Shown: one piece after another, positions 1 to 12,984 of the stretch
Numbering within the stretch: the stretch's first letter is position 1
Layout of the letters: every line of letters begins with the position of its first letter
NCBI GenBank assembly: GCA_947650365.1
Contig: CANTAL010000025.1
Location: 1,984,001 to 2,048,000, forward strand
DNA length: 64,000 nucleotides
Reading direction: 5' to 3'
Source of the DNA: Chamaelirium japonicum
Taxonomy: Eukaryota; Streptophyta; Magnoliopsida; Liliales; Melanthiaceae
The notes under the pieces: model-generated
Database searches by the model: none
Seen by the model: the letters and a program-made list of their open reading frames with translations, nothing else
What the model was told of the DNA's origin: nothing
Position numbers and translations under genes: made by a program

Positions 1-2450
1 CATTCTAATCCATTCGTACGATCCATTCTAATTCATTCGCATGATCCATTCTAATTCATTCGTATGATCCATTCAAATTCATTCGCACGATCCATTCAAA
101 TTCATTCGCACGATCCATTCTAATTCATTCATACGATCCATTCTAATTCATTTGTATGATCCATTCTAATTCATTCGCACGAATGTATCCCTTCTAATTC
201 ATTCGCACGATCCATTCTAATTCATTCGTTCGATCCATTCTAATTCATTCGTACGATCCATTCAAATTCATTCGCATGATCCATTCTAATTCATGCGTAC
301 GATCCATTCTAATTCATTCACACGAATGTATCCATTCTAATTCATTCGCACAAATGTATCCATTCTAATTCATTCGTACGATCCATTCTTATTCATTCAT
401 ACGATCCATTCTAATTCATTTGCACGATCCATTCTAATTCATTCTCACAAATGTAACCTTTCTAATTTATTTGTACGATCCATTCTAATTCATTCGCACG
501 ATCCATTCTAATCCATTTGTACGATCCATTCTAATCCATTCGTACGATTCATTCTAATTCATTCGCACGAATTTAACCATTGTAATTCATTCGTACGATC
601 CATTCTAATTCATTCCTACGATCCATTCTAATTCAATCGCACGAATGTATCCATTCTTATTCATTTGCATGATCCATTCTAATTCATTCATACGATCCAT
701 TCTAATTCATTCGTACGATCCATTCTAATTCATTCGCACGATCCATTCTAATTCATTCGCACGATCCATTCTAATTCATTCGAACGATCCATTCTAATTC
801 ATTCGCACGAATGTATCCATTCTAATGCATTCGTACGATCCATTGTAATCCATTTGTACGATCCATTCTAATCCATTCTAATTCATTCGTACGATCCATT
901 CTAATTCGTTCATATGATCCATTCTAATTCGTTCGTACGATCCATTCTAATTCGTTCGTACGATCCATTCTAATTCATTCATACGATCCATTCTAATTCA
1001 TTCATACGATCCATTCTATTTTATTCGCTCGAATGTATCCATTCTAATTCATTCGTTCGATCCATTCTAATTCATTCGTACGATCCATTCAAATTCATTC
1101 TCACAAATGTAACCTTTCTAATTCATTTGTACGATCCATTCTAATTCATTCGTACAATCCATTCTTATTTATTCGTACGATCCATTCAAATTCATTCGCA
1201 TGTTCCATTCTAATTCATTCGTACGATCCATTCTAATTCATTCTCACGAATGTAACATTTCTAATTTATTTGTATGATCCATTCTAATTCATTCGCATGA
1301 TCTATTCTAATTCATTCGCACGATCCATTCTAATTCATTCGTCCGATCCATTCTAATTCATTCGCACGAATGTATCCATTCTATTTCATTCGTACGATCC
1401 ATTCAAATTCATTCGCACGATCCATTCTAATTCATTCGTAAGATCCATTCAAATTCATTCGCACGATCCATTCTAATTCATTCGTACGATCCATTCAAAT
1501 TTATTCGCACGATCCATTCTAATTCATTCGTATGATTCATTCTAATTCATTCGTACGATCCATTCTAATTCATTCGCACGAATGTAACCATTCTAATTCA
1601 TTCGTACGATCCATTCTAATTCATTCCTACGATCCATTCTAATTCATTCGCACGAATGTATCCATTCTAATTCATTTGCACGATCCATTCTAACTCATTC
1701 CGATGATCCATTCTAATTCATTCGTACGACCATCTAATTCATTCGCTCGAATGTATCCATTCTAATTCATTCGTACGATCCATTCTAATTCGTTCATACG
1801 ATCCATTCTAATTCGTTCGTACGATCCATTCTAATCCATTCGTACGATCCATTCTAATTCATTCTCACAAATGTAACCTTTCTAATTCATTTGGATGATC
1901 CATTCTAATTCATTCGTACGATCCATTCTAATCAATTCATACGATCCATTCTAAACCATTCTTACGATCCATTCTAATTCATTCGCACGAATGTAACCAT
2001 TCTAATTCATTCGTACGATCCATTCTAATTCATTCTCACAAATGTAACCTTTCTAATTCATTCGTACGATCCATTCTAATTCATTCGTACGATCCATTCT
2101 AATCCATTCGTACGATCCATTCTAATCCATTCGTACGATCCATTCTAATTCATTCGCATGAATTTAACCATTCTAATTCATTCGTACGATCCATTCTAAT
2201 TCATTCCTACGATCCATTCTAATTCATTCGCACGAATGTATCCATTCTAATTCATTTGCACGATCCATTCTAATTCATTCCTATGATCTATTCTAATTCA
2301 TTCGTAAGATCCATTCTAATTCATTCGCTCGAATGTATCCATTCTAATTCATTTGTACGTTTCATTCTAATTCATTCGCACGATCCATTCTAATTCATTC
2401 GTATGATCCATTCTTATTCATTCATACGATCCATTCTAATTCATTTGTAC
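1..2450 (+). repeat. Satellite block 1, forward
   Basis: Forward monomers. A 10-bp duplicated half-unit (CATTCTAATC before CATTCTAATT) lies at about 870-890. Monomers with TTCGTTC instead of TTCATTC cluster at about 905-960 and 1785-1830. A truncated monomer lies at about 1725-1740. The block ends on CATTTGTAC, immediately followed by GAATGAATTAG. Confidence 0.9.
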
Positions 2451-3265
2451 GAATGAATTAGAATGGATCGTACAAATGGATTAGAATGGATCGTACGAAT
2501 GAATTAAAATGGATCGTACGAACGAATTAGAATGGATCGTATGAACGAATTAGAATGGATCGTACGAATGAATTAGAATGGATACATTCGAGCGAATGAA
2601 TTAGATGGATCGTACGAATGAATTAGAATGGATCATCGGAATGAATTAGAATGGATCGTGCAAATGAATTAGAATGGATACATTCGTGCGAATGAATTAG
2701 AATGGATCGTAGGAATGAATTAGAATGGATCGTATGAATGAATTTGAATGGTTACATTCATGCGAATGGATTAGAATGGATCTTACGAATGGATTAGAAT
2801 GGATCGTGCGAATGAATTAGAATGGATCGTACAAATGAATTAGAAAGGTTACATTTGTGAGAATGAGTTAGAATGGATCGTACGAATGGATTAGAATGGA
2901 TCGTACGAATGGATTAGAATGGATCGTACGAATGAATTAGAATGGACCATACAAATGAATTAGAAAGGTAACATTCGTGAGAATGAATTAGAATGGATCG
3001 TACGTATGAATTAGAATGGATCATGCGAATGAATTTGAATGGATCGTACGAATGAATTAGAATGGATCGAACGAATGAATTAGAATGGATACATTCGAGC
3101 GAATGAATTAGAATAGATCGTAGGAATGAATTAGAATGGATCATACGAATGAATTAGAATGGATCGTGCGAATGAATTAGAATGGATTGTACGAATGAAT
3201 TAGAATGTATACATTCGTGCGAATGAATTAGAATGGATCGGACGAATGAATTAGAATGGATCGTA
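2451..3265 (-). repeat. Satellite block 2, reverse
   Basis: Reverse monomers begin at an inversion centred on GTAC 2447-2450. The 44-nt arms on either side match with about 5 mismatches. The block holds a copy of the higher-order module with an incidental open frame (2914-3144) and ends in GATCGTACGATTC, a second palindromic switch. Confidence 0.9.
2914..3144 (-). repeat. Higher-order module with incidental 76-codon open frame
   Basis: This run of 23- and 28-bp monomers reads open for 76 codons (starts MIHSNSF; periodic IHSNSFVRS). A pure 23-mer array meets TAA once per 69 nt in any frame. Here one TAA position is AAA (residues DPFKFIR) and two 28-mers shift the phase, so the frame stays open. 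The same monomer order recurs at 8923-9120, 13220-13417, 24937-25134, 26426-26623 and 33573-33770. No ribosome or promoter signal and no non-repeat sequence is present; I do not regard it as a gene. Confidence 0.85.
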
Positions 3266-4091
3266 CGATTCATTCTAATTCATTCATACGATCCATTCTA
3301 ATGCATTCGTACGATTCATTCTAATTCATTGGCACGATCCATTCTAACTCATTCGTATGATCCATTCTAATTTATTTGCACGAATATACGATCCATTCTA
3401 ATTTATTCGCTAGAATGTATCCATTCTAATTCATTCGTACAATACATTCTAATTTATTCGTACAAATGTGTCCATTCTAATTAATTGGTACGATCCATTC
3501 TAATTCATTCGTACGATTCATTCTAATTCATTCGTACGATCCATTCTAATTCATTCGTACGATCCATTCTAATTCATTCGCACGAATGTATCCATTCTAT
3601 TTAATTCGTACAATCCATTCTAATTTATTCATACGATCCATTCTAATTTATTCGTATGATCCATTCTAATTCATTCCTACGATCTATTTTAATTCATTCG
3701 CTCGAATGTATCCATTCTAATTCATTCGTACGATCCATTCTTATTCATTCGTACGATCCATTCTAATTCATTCGTATGATCAATTCTAATTCATTCGCAC
3801 GATCCATTCTAATTCATTCTCATGAATGTAACCTTTCTAATTCATTTGTATGATCCATTCTAATTCATTCGTACGATCCATTCTAATCCATTCGTACGAT
3901 CCATTCTAATCCATTCGTACGATCCATTCTAATTTATTCTCACAAATGTAACCTTTCTAATTCATTTGTACGATCCATTCTAATTCATTTGTACGATCCA
4001 TTCTAATCCATTCGTACGATCCATTCTAATCCATTCGTACGAATGTAACCATTCTAATTCATTTGTACGATCCATTCTAATTCATTCCTAC
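3266..4091 (+). repeat. Satellite block 3, forward
   Basis: Forward monomers with several divergent units near 3375-3480, including CGAATATACGATCC near 3380 and TTCGTACAA at 3434. Two dimers of the TCACRAATGTAACCTTTC type lie at about 3810-3850 and 3930-3970. The block ends at CATTCCTAC followed by GAATGAG. Confidence 0.88.
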
Positions 4092-5231
4092 GAATGAGTT
4101 AGAATGGATCATACGAATGAATTAGAATGGATCGTACAAATGAATTAGAATGGATCGAACGAATTAATTAGAATGGATACATTCGAGCGAATGAATTAGA
4201 ATAGATTGTAGGAATGAATTAGAATGGATCATACGAATGAATTAGAATGGATCGTGCGAATGAATTAGAATGGATTGTACGAATGAATTAGAATGGATAC
4301 ATTCGTGCGAATGAATTAGAATGGATCGGACTAATGAATTAGAATGGATCGTACGAATGAAGTAGAATGGATCGTGCGAATGAATTAGAATGAATCATAC
4401 AAATGCATTAGAATGGATACATTCGTGCGAATGAATTAGAATGGATCGTACGAATGATTTAGAATGGATCGTGCGAATGAATTCGAATGGATTGTACGAA
4501 TGAATTAGAATGAATCGTGCGAATGAATTAGAATAGATCGTACGAATGAATTAGAATAGATACATTCGAGCGAATGAATTAGAATGGATCGTACGAATGA
4601 ATCAGAATGGATAATAGGAATGAATTAGAATGGATCATGCAAATGAATTAGAATGGATCGTACAAATGGATTAGAATGGATCATACGAATGAATTAGAAT
4701 GGATCATACAAATGAATTAGAAAGGTTACATTCGTGAGAATGAATTAGAATGGATCGTGCCAATGAATTAGATTGGATCGTGCGAATGAATTAGAATGGA
4801 TCGTACGAACGAATTAGAATGGATCGTACGAACGAATTAGAATGAATCGTATGAACAAATTAGAATGGATCGTACGAATGAATTAGAATTGAAACATTCG
4901 ACCGAATGAATTAGAATGGATCGTACGAATGAATTAGAATGGATCATAGGAATGAATTAGAATAGATCGTGCAAATGAATTATAATGGATACATTCGTGC
5001 GAATGAATTAGAATGGATCGTAGGAATGAGTTAGAATGGATCGTACGAATGAATTAGAATGGTTACATTCGTGCGAATGAATTAGAATGGATCGTACGAA
5101 TGAATTAGAATGGATCGTATGAATGAATAAGAATGGATCGTACGAATGAATTAGAATGGATCCTGCGAATGAATTAGAATGAATCGTACGAACGCATTAG
5201 AATGGATCATACGAATGAATTAGAATGAATC
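4092..5231 (-). repeat. Satellite block 4, reverse
   Basis: Reverse monomers. Units with GAACGAATTAG (the TTCGTTC subfamily in reverse) lie at about 4805-4860. The block ends at AATCGTATGATCC, a CpG-decayed form of the palindromic switch. Confidence 0.88.
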
Positions 5232-7853
5232 GTATGATCCGTTCTAATTCATTCGTCCGATCCTTTCTAATTCATTCGCACGAATGTATCCATTCTAATT
5301 CATTCGTACAATCCATTTTAATTCATTCGCACGATCCATTCTAATTCATTCGTATGATCCATTCTAATTCATTCCTACGATCTATTCTAATTCATTCGTT
5401 CGAATGTATCCATTCTAATTCATTCGTTCGATCCATTCTAATTCATTCGTACGATCCATTCTAATTCATTCGTACGATCCATTCTAATGTATCCATTCTA
5501 ATTCATTCGTACGATCCATTCTAATTCATTCTCACGAATGTAACCTTTCTAATTCATTTGTATGATCCATTCTAATTCATTCGTACGATCCATTCAAATC
5601 CATTCATACGATCTATTCTAATGTATTCGTACGATCCATTCTAATTCGTTCTCACAAATGTAACCTTTCTAATTCATTTGTACGATCCATTCTAATCCAT
5701 TCGTACGATCCATTCTAATCCATTCGTACGATCCATTCTAATTCATTCGCACGAATATAACCATTCTAATTCATTCGTACGATCCATTCTAATTCATTCG
5801 CACGAATGTATCCATTCTAATTTGTTTACACGATCCATTCTAATTCATTCCTATGATCCATTCTAATTCATTCGTACGATCTATTCTAATTCATTTGCTC
5901 GAATGTATCTATTCTAATTCATTCGTACGATCTATTCTAATTCATTCGTACGATCCATTCTAACCATTCGTACGATCCATTCTAATTCATTCGTACAATG
6001 CATTCTAATCCATTCGTACGATCCATTCTAATCCATTCGTACGATCCATTCTAATTCATTTGTACGAATGGATCCATTCTAATTCATTAGTACGATCCAT
6101 TCTAATTCATTCTTACATTCCATTCTAATTCATTCCCACGAGTGTATCCAATCTAATTCATTCGCACAATCCATTCTAATTCATTCATACGATCCATTCT
6201 AATTCATTCGTATGATCCATTCTAACTCATTCGGTTGATCCATTCTAATTCATTCGTACGATCCATTCTAATTCATTCGCACGATCCATTCTAATTTATT
6301 CGTACGATCCATTCTAATTCATTCGTACGATCTATTCTAATTCATTCGCATGATCCATTCTAATTCATTCGTACGATCCATTCTAATTCATTCGTACAAT
6401 CCATTCAAATTCATTCGTACGATACAATCTAATTCATTCGCACAAATGTATCTATTCTAATTCATTCGTACAATGCGTTCTAATCCATTCATACGATCCA
6501 TTCTAATCCATTCGTACGATCCATTCTTATTCATTCGCACGAATGTAACCATTCTAATTCATTCATATGATCCATTCTAATTCATTCGTACGATCCATTC
6601 TAATTCATTCGTCCGATCCATTCTAATTCATTCGCATGAATGTATCCATTCTAATTCATTCATACGATCCATTCTAATTAATTTACACGATCCATTCTAA
6701 TTCAGTCGTATGAATGTATCCATTTTAATTCATTCGTACGATCCATTCTAATTCATTCGTACGATCTAATTCATTCGTACGATCCATTCTAATTCATTCG
6801 TACGATCGACTCTAATTCATTCGCACGATCCATTCTAATTCATTCGTCTGATCCATTCTAATTCATTCGTATGATCCATTCTAATTTATTCGTTCAAATA
6901 TATCTATTCTAATTCATTCGTACGATCCATTCTAATTCATTCCCACGATCCATTCTAATTCATTCGTACGATCCATTCTAATTCATTTGTACGATCCATT
7001 CTAATTTATTCGTATAATCCATTCTAATTCAGTCGTATGAATGTATCCATTTTAATTCATTCGTACGATCCATTCTAATTCATTCGTACGATCTAATTCA
7101 TTCGTACGATCCATTCTAATTCATTCATACGATCGATTCTAATTCATTCGCACGATCCATTCTAATTTATTCGTACGATCTATTCTAATTCATTCGTATG
7201 ATCCATTCTAATTTATTCGTTCAAATATATCCATTCTAATTCATTCGTACGATCCATTCTAATTCATTCGCACGATCCATTCTAATTCATTCGTATGATC
7301 CATTCTAATTCATTCATATGATCAATTCTAATTCATTCGCACGATCCATTCTAATTCATTTGTATGATCTATTCTAATTAATTCATACGATCCATTCTAA
7401 TTCATTCGCACGAATGTATCCATTCTAATTCATTCGTACGATCCATTCTAATTCATTCGCACTATCCATTCTAATTCATTCGTACGATCCATTCTAATTC
7501 ATTCGTACGATCTATTCAAATTAATTCGCACAAATATATCCATTCTAATTCATTCGTACGATCTATTCTAATTCAGTCGTATAATCCATTCTAATTCATT
7601 CGCACAAATGTATACATTTTAATTTATTCATACGATCCATTCTAATTTAATCATACGATCCATTCTAATTTATTCGCACGATCCATTCTAATTCATTCGT
7701 ACGATCCATTCTAATTAATTCGCATGAATATATCTATTATAATTCATTCGTATGATCCATTCTAATTTATTCGCATGATCTATTCTAATTCATTCATACG
7801 ATCCATTCTAATTTATTCGTACGATCCATTCTAATTCATTCGCACGAATGTAT
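5232..7853 (+). repeat. Satellite block 5, forward
   Basis: Forward monomers, one of the longer forward runs. A local duplication of about 320 bp is visible: the marker AGTCGTATGAATG followed by TATCCATTTTAATT occurs near 6705 and again near 7033, with similar monomers after each. A short monomer (ACGATCTAATTC) follows both copies. The block ends CGAATGTATCATACGAATG near 7853. Confidence 0.87.
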
Positions 7854-9241
7854 CATACGAATGAATTAGAATGGATCATGCGAATGAATTAAAATGGATC
7901 GTACAAATGAATTAGAATGGATCGTGCGAATGAATTAGAATGGACCGTACGAACGAATTAGAATGGATCGTACGAACGAATTAGAATGGATCGTACGAAT
8001 GAATTAGAACGGATACATTCGAGCGAATGAATTAGAATTGATCGTAGGAATGAATTAGAATGGATCATAGGAATGAATTAGAATGGATCGTGCAAATGAA
8101 TTAGAATGGATACATTCGTGCGAATGAATTAGAATCGATCATAGGAATAAATTAGAATGGATCGTACGAATGAATTAGAATGGTTACATTCGTGCGAATG
8201 AATTAGAATGGATCGTACGAATGGATTAGAATGGATCGTACGAATGGATTAGAATGGATCGTACGAATGAATTAGAAAGGGTATATTTGTGAGAATGAAT
8301 AAGAATGGATCATACGAATGAATTAAAATGGATCGTACGAATGGATTAGAATGGATACATTTGTGAGAATGAATTAGAATGGATCATACGAATGAATTAG
8401 AATGGATCGTAGGAATGTATTAGAATGGATCATACTAATGGATCGTACGAATGAATTAGAAAGGTTATATTCGTAAGAATGAATTAGATTGGATCGTACG
8501 AATGAATTAGACTGGATCATGCGAATGAATTTGAATGGATCGTACGAATGAATTAGAATGGATACATTCGAGCGAATGAATTAGAATAGATCGTAGGAAT
8601 GAATTAGAATGGATCATACGAATGAATTAGAATGGATCGTAGGAATGAATTAGAATAGATCGTAGGAATGAATTAGAATGGATCATACGAATGAATTTGA
8701 ATGGTTACATTCGTGTGAATGATTTAGAATGGATCGTACGATTGGATTAGAATGGATCGTACGAATGGATTAGAATGGATCGTACGAATGAATTAGAATG
8801 GATCGTACAAATGAATTAGAAAGGTTACATTTGTGAGAATGAGTTAGAATGGATCGTACGAATGGATTAGAATGGATCATACGAATGGATTAGAATGGAT
8901 CGTACGAATGAATTAGAATGGATCATACAAATGAATTAGAAAGGTTACATTTATAAGAATGAATTAGAATGGATCGTACGAATGAATTAGAATGGATCAT
9001 GCGAATGAATTTGAATGGATCGTACGAATGAATTAGAATGGATCGAACGAATGAATTAGAATGGATACATTCGAGCGAAAGAATTAGAATAGACCATAGG
9101 AATGAATTAGAATGGATCATACGAATGAATTAGAATGGATCGTGCGAATGAATTAGAATGGATTGTACGAATGAATTAGAATGGATACATTCGTGCGAAT
9201 GAATTAGAATGGATCGGACGAATGAATTAGAATGGATCGTA
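7854..9241 (-). repeat. Satellite block 6, reverse
   Basis: Reverse monomers, with a truncated unit CATACTAATGGATC near 8430-8445. Module copy 8923-9120 lies inside. The block ends at GGATCGTACGATTC, the same palindromic switch as at 3265. Confidence 0.88.
8923..9120 (-). repeat. Higher-order module with incidental 65-codon open frame
   Basis: Same monomer order as 2914-3144, differing by scattered substitutions (for example residues WSILIL early in the frame and SYKCN near the end). Both copies lie a few hundred bases before a GATCGTACGATTC switch, so block 2 and block 6 probably descend from one ancestral segment. Confidence 0.82.
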
Positions 9242-10411
9242 CGATTCATTCTAATTCATTCGTACGATCCATTCTAATGCATTCGTACGATTCATTCTAA
9301 TTCATTCGCACGATCCATTCTAATTCATTCGTACGATCCATTCTAAATCATTCGCACGATCCATTCTAATTCATTCGTACGATCCATTCTAATTTATTCG
9401 CACGAATGTAACCATTCTAATTCATTCGTATGATCTATTCTAATTCATTCCTACGATCCATTCTAATTCATTCGCACGAATGTATCCATTCAAATTCATT
9501 TGCACGATCCATTCTAATTCATTCCTATGATCCATTCTAATTCATTCGTACAATCCATTCTAATTCATTCGCTAGAATGTATCCATTCTAATTCATTCGT
9601 ACGATCCATTCTAATTCGTTCCTACGATCCATCCTAATTCGTTGATATGATCCATTCTAATTCGTTCGTACGATCCATTCTAATTCATTCGCATGATCCA
9701 TTATAATTCATTCGCACGATCCATTCTAATCCATTCTCACGATTGTAACCTTTCTAATTCATTTGTATGATCCATTCTAATTTATTCATACGACCCATTC
9801 TAATCCATTCGTACGATCCATTCTAATTCATTTGCACGATCCATTCTAATTCATTCCTATGATCCATTCTAATTCATTTGTACGATCCATTCTAATTCAT
9901 TCGCTCGAATGTATCCATTCTAATTCATTCGTACGATCCATTCTAATTCATTCGTATGATCCATTCTAATTCATTCTCACGAATATAACCTTTCTAATTC
10001 ATTTGTATGTATCCATTCTAATTCATTCGCACGATCCATTCTAATTCATTCGTACGATCCACTCTAATTCATTCGCACGATCCATTCTAATTCATTCGTA
10101 CGATCCATTCTAATTCATTCGCACGAATGTATCCATTATAATGCATTTGTACGATTCATTCTAATTCATTCGCACGATCCATTCTAATTCATTTGTACGA
10201 TCCATTCTAATTCATTCATCCGATCCATTCTAATTCATTCGCACGAATGTATCCATTCTAATTCATTCGTACAATCCATTCTAATTCATTCGCATGATCC
10301 ATTCTAATTTATTCGTATGATCCAATCTAATTCATTCCTACGATCTATTCTAATTCATTCGCTCGAATGTATCCATTCTAATTCATTTGTACGATCCATT
10401 CTAATTCATTC
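9242..10411 (+). repeat. Satellite block 7, forward
   Basis: Forward monomers. TTCGTTC-type units occur near 9615-9680, with one divergent TTCGTTGATATG. The block ends in TTCATTCATTAGAATGG, a switch that is not centred on the GTAC palindrome. Confidence 0.87.
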
Positions 10412-11021
10412 ATTAGAATGGATCGTACGAATGAATTAGAAAGGTTACATTTGTGAGAATGAATTAGAATGGATCGTACGAATGAATTAGAATGGATCGT
10501 ACGAATGGATTAGAATGGATCGTACGAATGGATTAGAATGGATCGTACGAATGAATTAGAATGGATCATACAAATGAATTAGAAAGGTTACATTCGTGAG
10601 AATGAATTAGAATGGATCGTGCGAATGAATTAGAATTGATCATACGAATGAATTAGAGTGGATCGTACGAATGTATAAGAATGGATCGTACGAATGAATT
10701 AGAATGGATACATTCGAGCGAATGAATTAGAATAGATCGTAGGAATGAATTAGACTGGATTATATGAATGAATTAGAAAGGATCATATGAATGAATTAGA
10801 ATGGATCGTACGAATTAATTAGAATGGATACATTCGTGCGAATGAATTAGAATGGATCGTATGAATGAATTAGAATGGATCGTACGAATAAATTAGAATG
10901 AATCATACGAATGAATTAGAATGGATCGTTCGAATGAATTAGAATGGATCATACGAATAAATTCGAATGGATCGTGTGAATGAATTAGAATGAATCGTAC
11001 GAATGCATTAGAATGGATCGT
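10412..11021 (-). repeat. Satellite block 8, reverse
   Basis: Reverse monomers with a TAACCTTTC-type dimer in reverse at about 10440 and again at about 10575. The block ends at GGATCGTACGATCC, an exact palindromic switch. Confidence 0.87.
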
Positions 11022-12530
11022 ACGATCCATTCTAATTCATTCGCACGATCCATTCTAATTCATTCGTATGATCAATTCTAATTCATTCGCACGATCCATT
11101 CTAATTCATTCATATGATCCATTCTAATTCATTCGTACGATCCATTCTAATTCATTCATATGATCCATTCTAATTCATTCGCACGAATGTATCCATTCTA
11201 ATTAATTCGTATGATCCATTCTAATTTATTCGTTCGATCCATTCTAATTCATTCGTATGATCCAGTCTAATTCATTCCTACGATCTATTCTAATTCGTTC
11301 GCTCGAATGTATCCATTCTAATTCATTCGTACGATCCATTCTTATTCATTCGTACGATCCACTCTAATTCATTCGTATGATCAATTCTAATTCATTCATA
11401 CGATCCATTCTAATTCATTCATACGATCCATTCTAATTCATTCATACGATCCATTCTAATTCATTCGCACGAATGTATCCATTCTAATTAATTTGTATGA
11501 TCCATTCTAATTCATTCATACGATCCATTCTAATTCATTCGTATGATCCATTCTAATTCATTCCTACGATCTATTCTAATTCATTCGCTCGAAAGTATCC
11601 ATTCTAATTCATTCGTCCGATCCATTCTTATTCATTCGTACGATCCATTCTAATTCATTCGTATGATCAATTCTAATTCATTCGCATGATCCATTCTAAT
11701 TCATTCTCACGAATGTAACCTTTCTAATTCATTTGTATGATCCATTCTAATTCATTCGTACGATCCATTCTAATCCATTCGTACGATTCATTCTAATCCA
11801 TTCGTACGATCCATTCTAATGCATTCCTACGATCCATTCTAATTCATTCTCACAAATGTAACCTTTCTAATTCATTTGTACAATCCATTCTAATTCATTC
11901 ATACGATCCATTCTAATTCATTCGTACGATCCATTCTAATTCATTCGTATGATCCATTCTAATTCATTCGTTCGATCCATTCTAATTCATTCGCACGAAT
12001 ATATCCATTCTAATTCATTCATACGATCCATTCTAATTCGTTCGTACGATCCATTCTAATTCGTTCGCATGAATATATCTATTCTAATTCATTCGTATGA
12101 TCCATTCAAATTCATTCGTACGATCCATTCAAATTCATTCATATAATCCATTCAAATTCATTCGTACGATGCAATCTAATTCATTCGCACAAATGTATCT
12201 ATTCTAATTCATTCGTACAATGCGTTCTAATCCATTCATACGATCCATTCTAATCTATTCGTACAATCCATTCTAATTCATTCGCACGAATGTAACCATT
12301 CTAATTCATTCATTTGATCCATTCTAATTCATTCGTATGATCCATTCTAATTCATTCATATGATCCATTCTAATTCATTCGTATGATCCATTCTAACTCA
12401 TTCGTAGGAAGTACGATCCATTCTAATCCATTCGTACGATCCATTCTAATTCATTCGTACAATGCGTTCTAATCCATTCGTACTATCCATTCTAATTCAT
12501 TCGTACGATCCATTCTAATTCATTTGTACG
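11022..12530 (+). repeat. Satellite block 9, forward
   Basis: Forward monomers. A local duplication of about 280-300 bp is suggested by repeated GATCCATTC..CCTACGATCTATTC units followed by a GCTCGAA-type 28-mer, near 11275-11300 and 11560-11590. A compressed monomer (TTCGTAGGAAGTACGATCC) lies near 12405. The block ends CATTTGTAC|GAATG. Confidence 0.86.
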
Positions 12531-12984
12531 AATGAATTAGAATGGATCATACGAATGTATTAGAATAGATCGTACGAATGAATTAGAATAGATCGTACGA
12601 ATGAATTAGAATGGATACATTCGAGCGAATGAATTAGAATGGATCGTAGAAATAAATTAGAATGGATACATTTGTGCAAATGAATTAGAATGGATCGTAC
12701 AAATGAATTAGAATGGATCACGCGAATGAATTTGAATGGATCGTATGAATGAATTAGAATGGATCGAAGGAATGAATTAGAATGGATACAATCGAGCGAA
12801 TGAATTAGAATTGATCGTAGGAATGTATTAGAATGGATTATTCGAATGAATTAGAATGGATCATGCGAATGAATTAGAATGGATTGTACGAATGAATTAG
12901 AATTAATACATTCATGCGAATGAATTAGAATGGATCGTACGAATGGATTAGAATGGATCGTACGAATGAATTAGAATGGTTACA
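12531..12984 (-). repeat. Satellite block 10, reverse
   Basis: Short reverse block between a palindromic switch at its left end and GGTTACATTCATTCTAATTC at its right end, where the switch falls in the 28-mer tail. Confidence 0.86.

Noticed and set aside
1-2450. CRISPR array
   Set aside because: Repeats are contiguous 23/28-bp monomers with no unique spacers, and the setting is eukaryotic.
2914-3144. Short open frames of 65-76 codons in the satellite as genes (also 8923-9120, 13220-13417, 24937-25134, 26426-26623, 33573-33770)
   Set aside because: They are translations of the repeat itself (periodic IHSNSFVRS), occur on both strands with the module, and lack any non-repeat sequence or gene signals.
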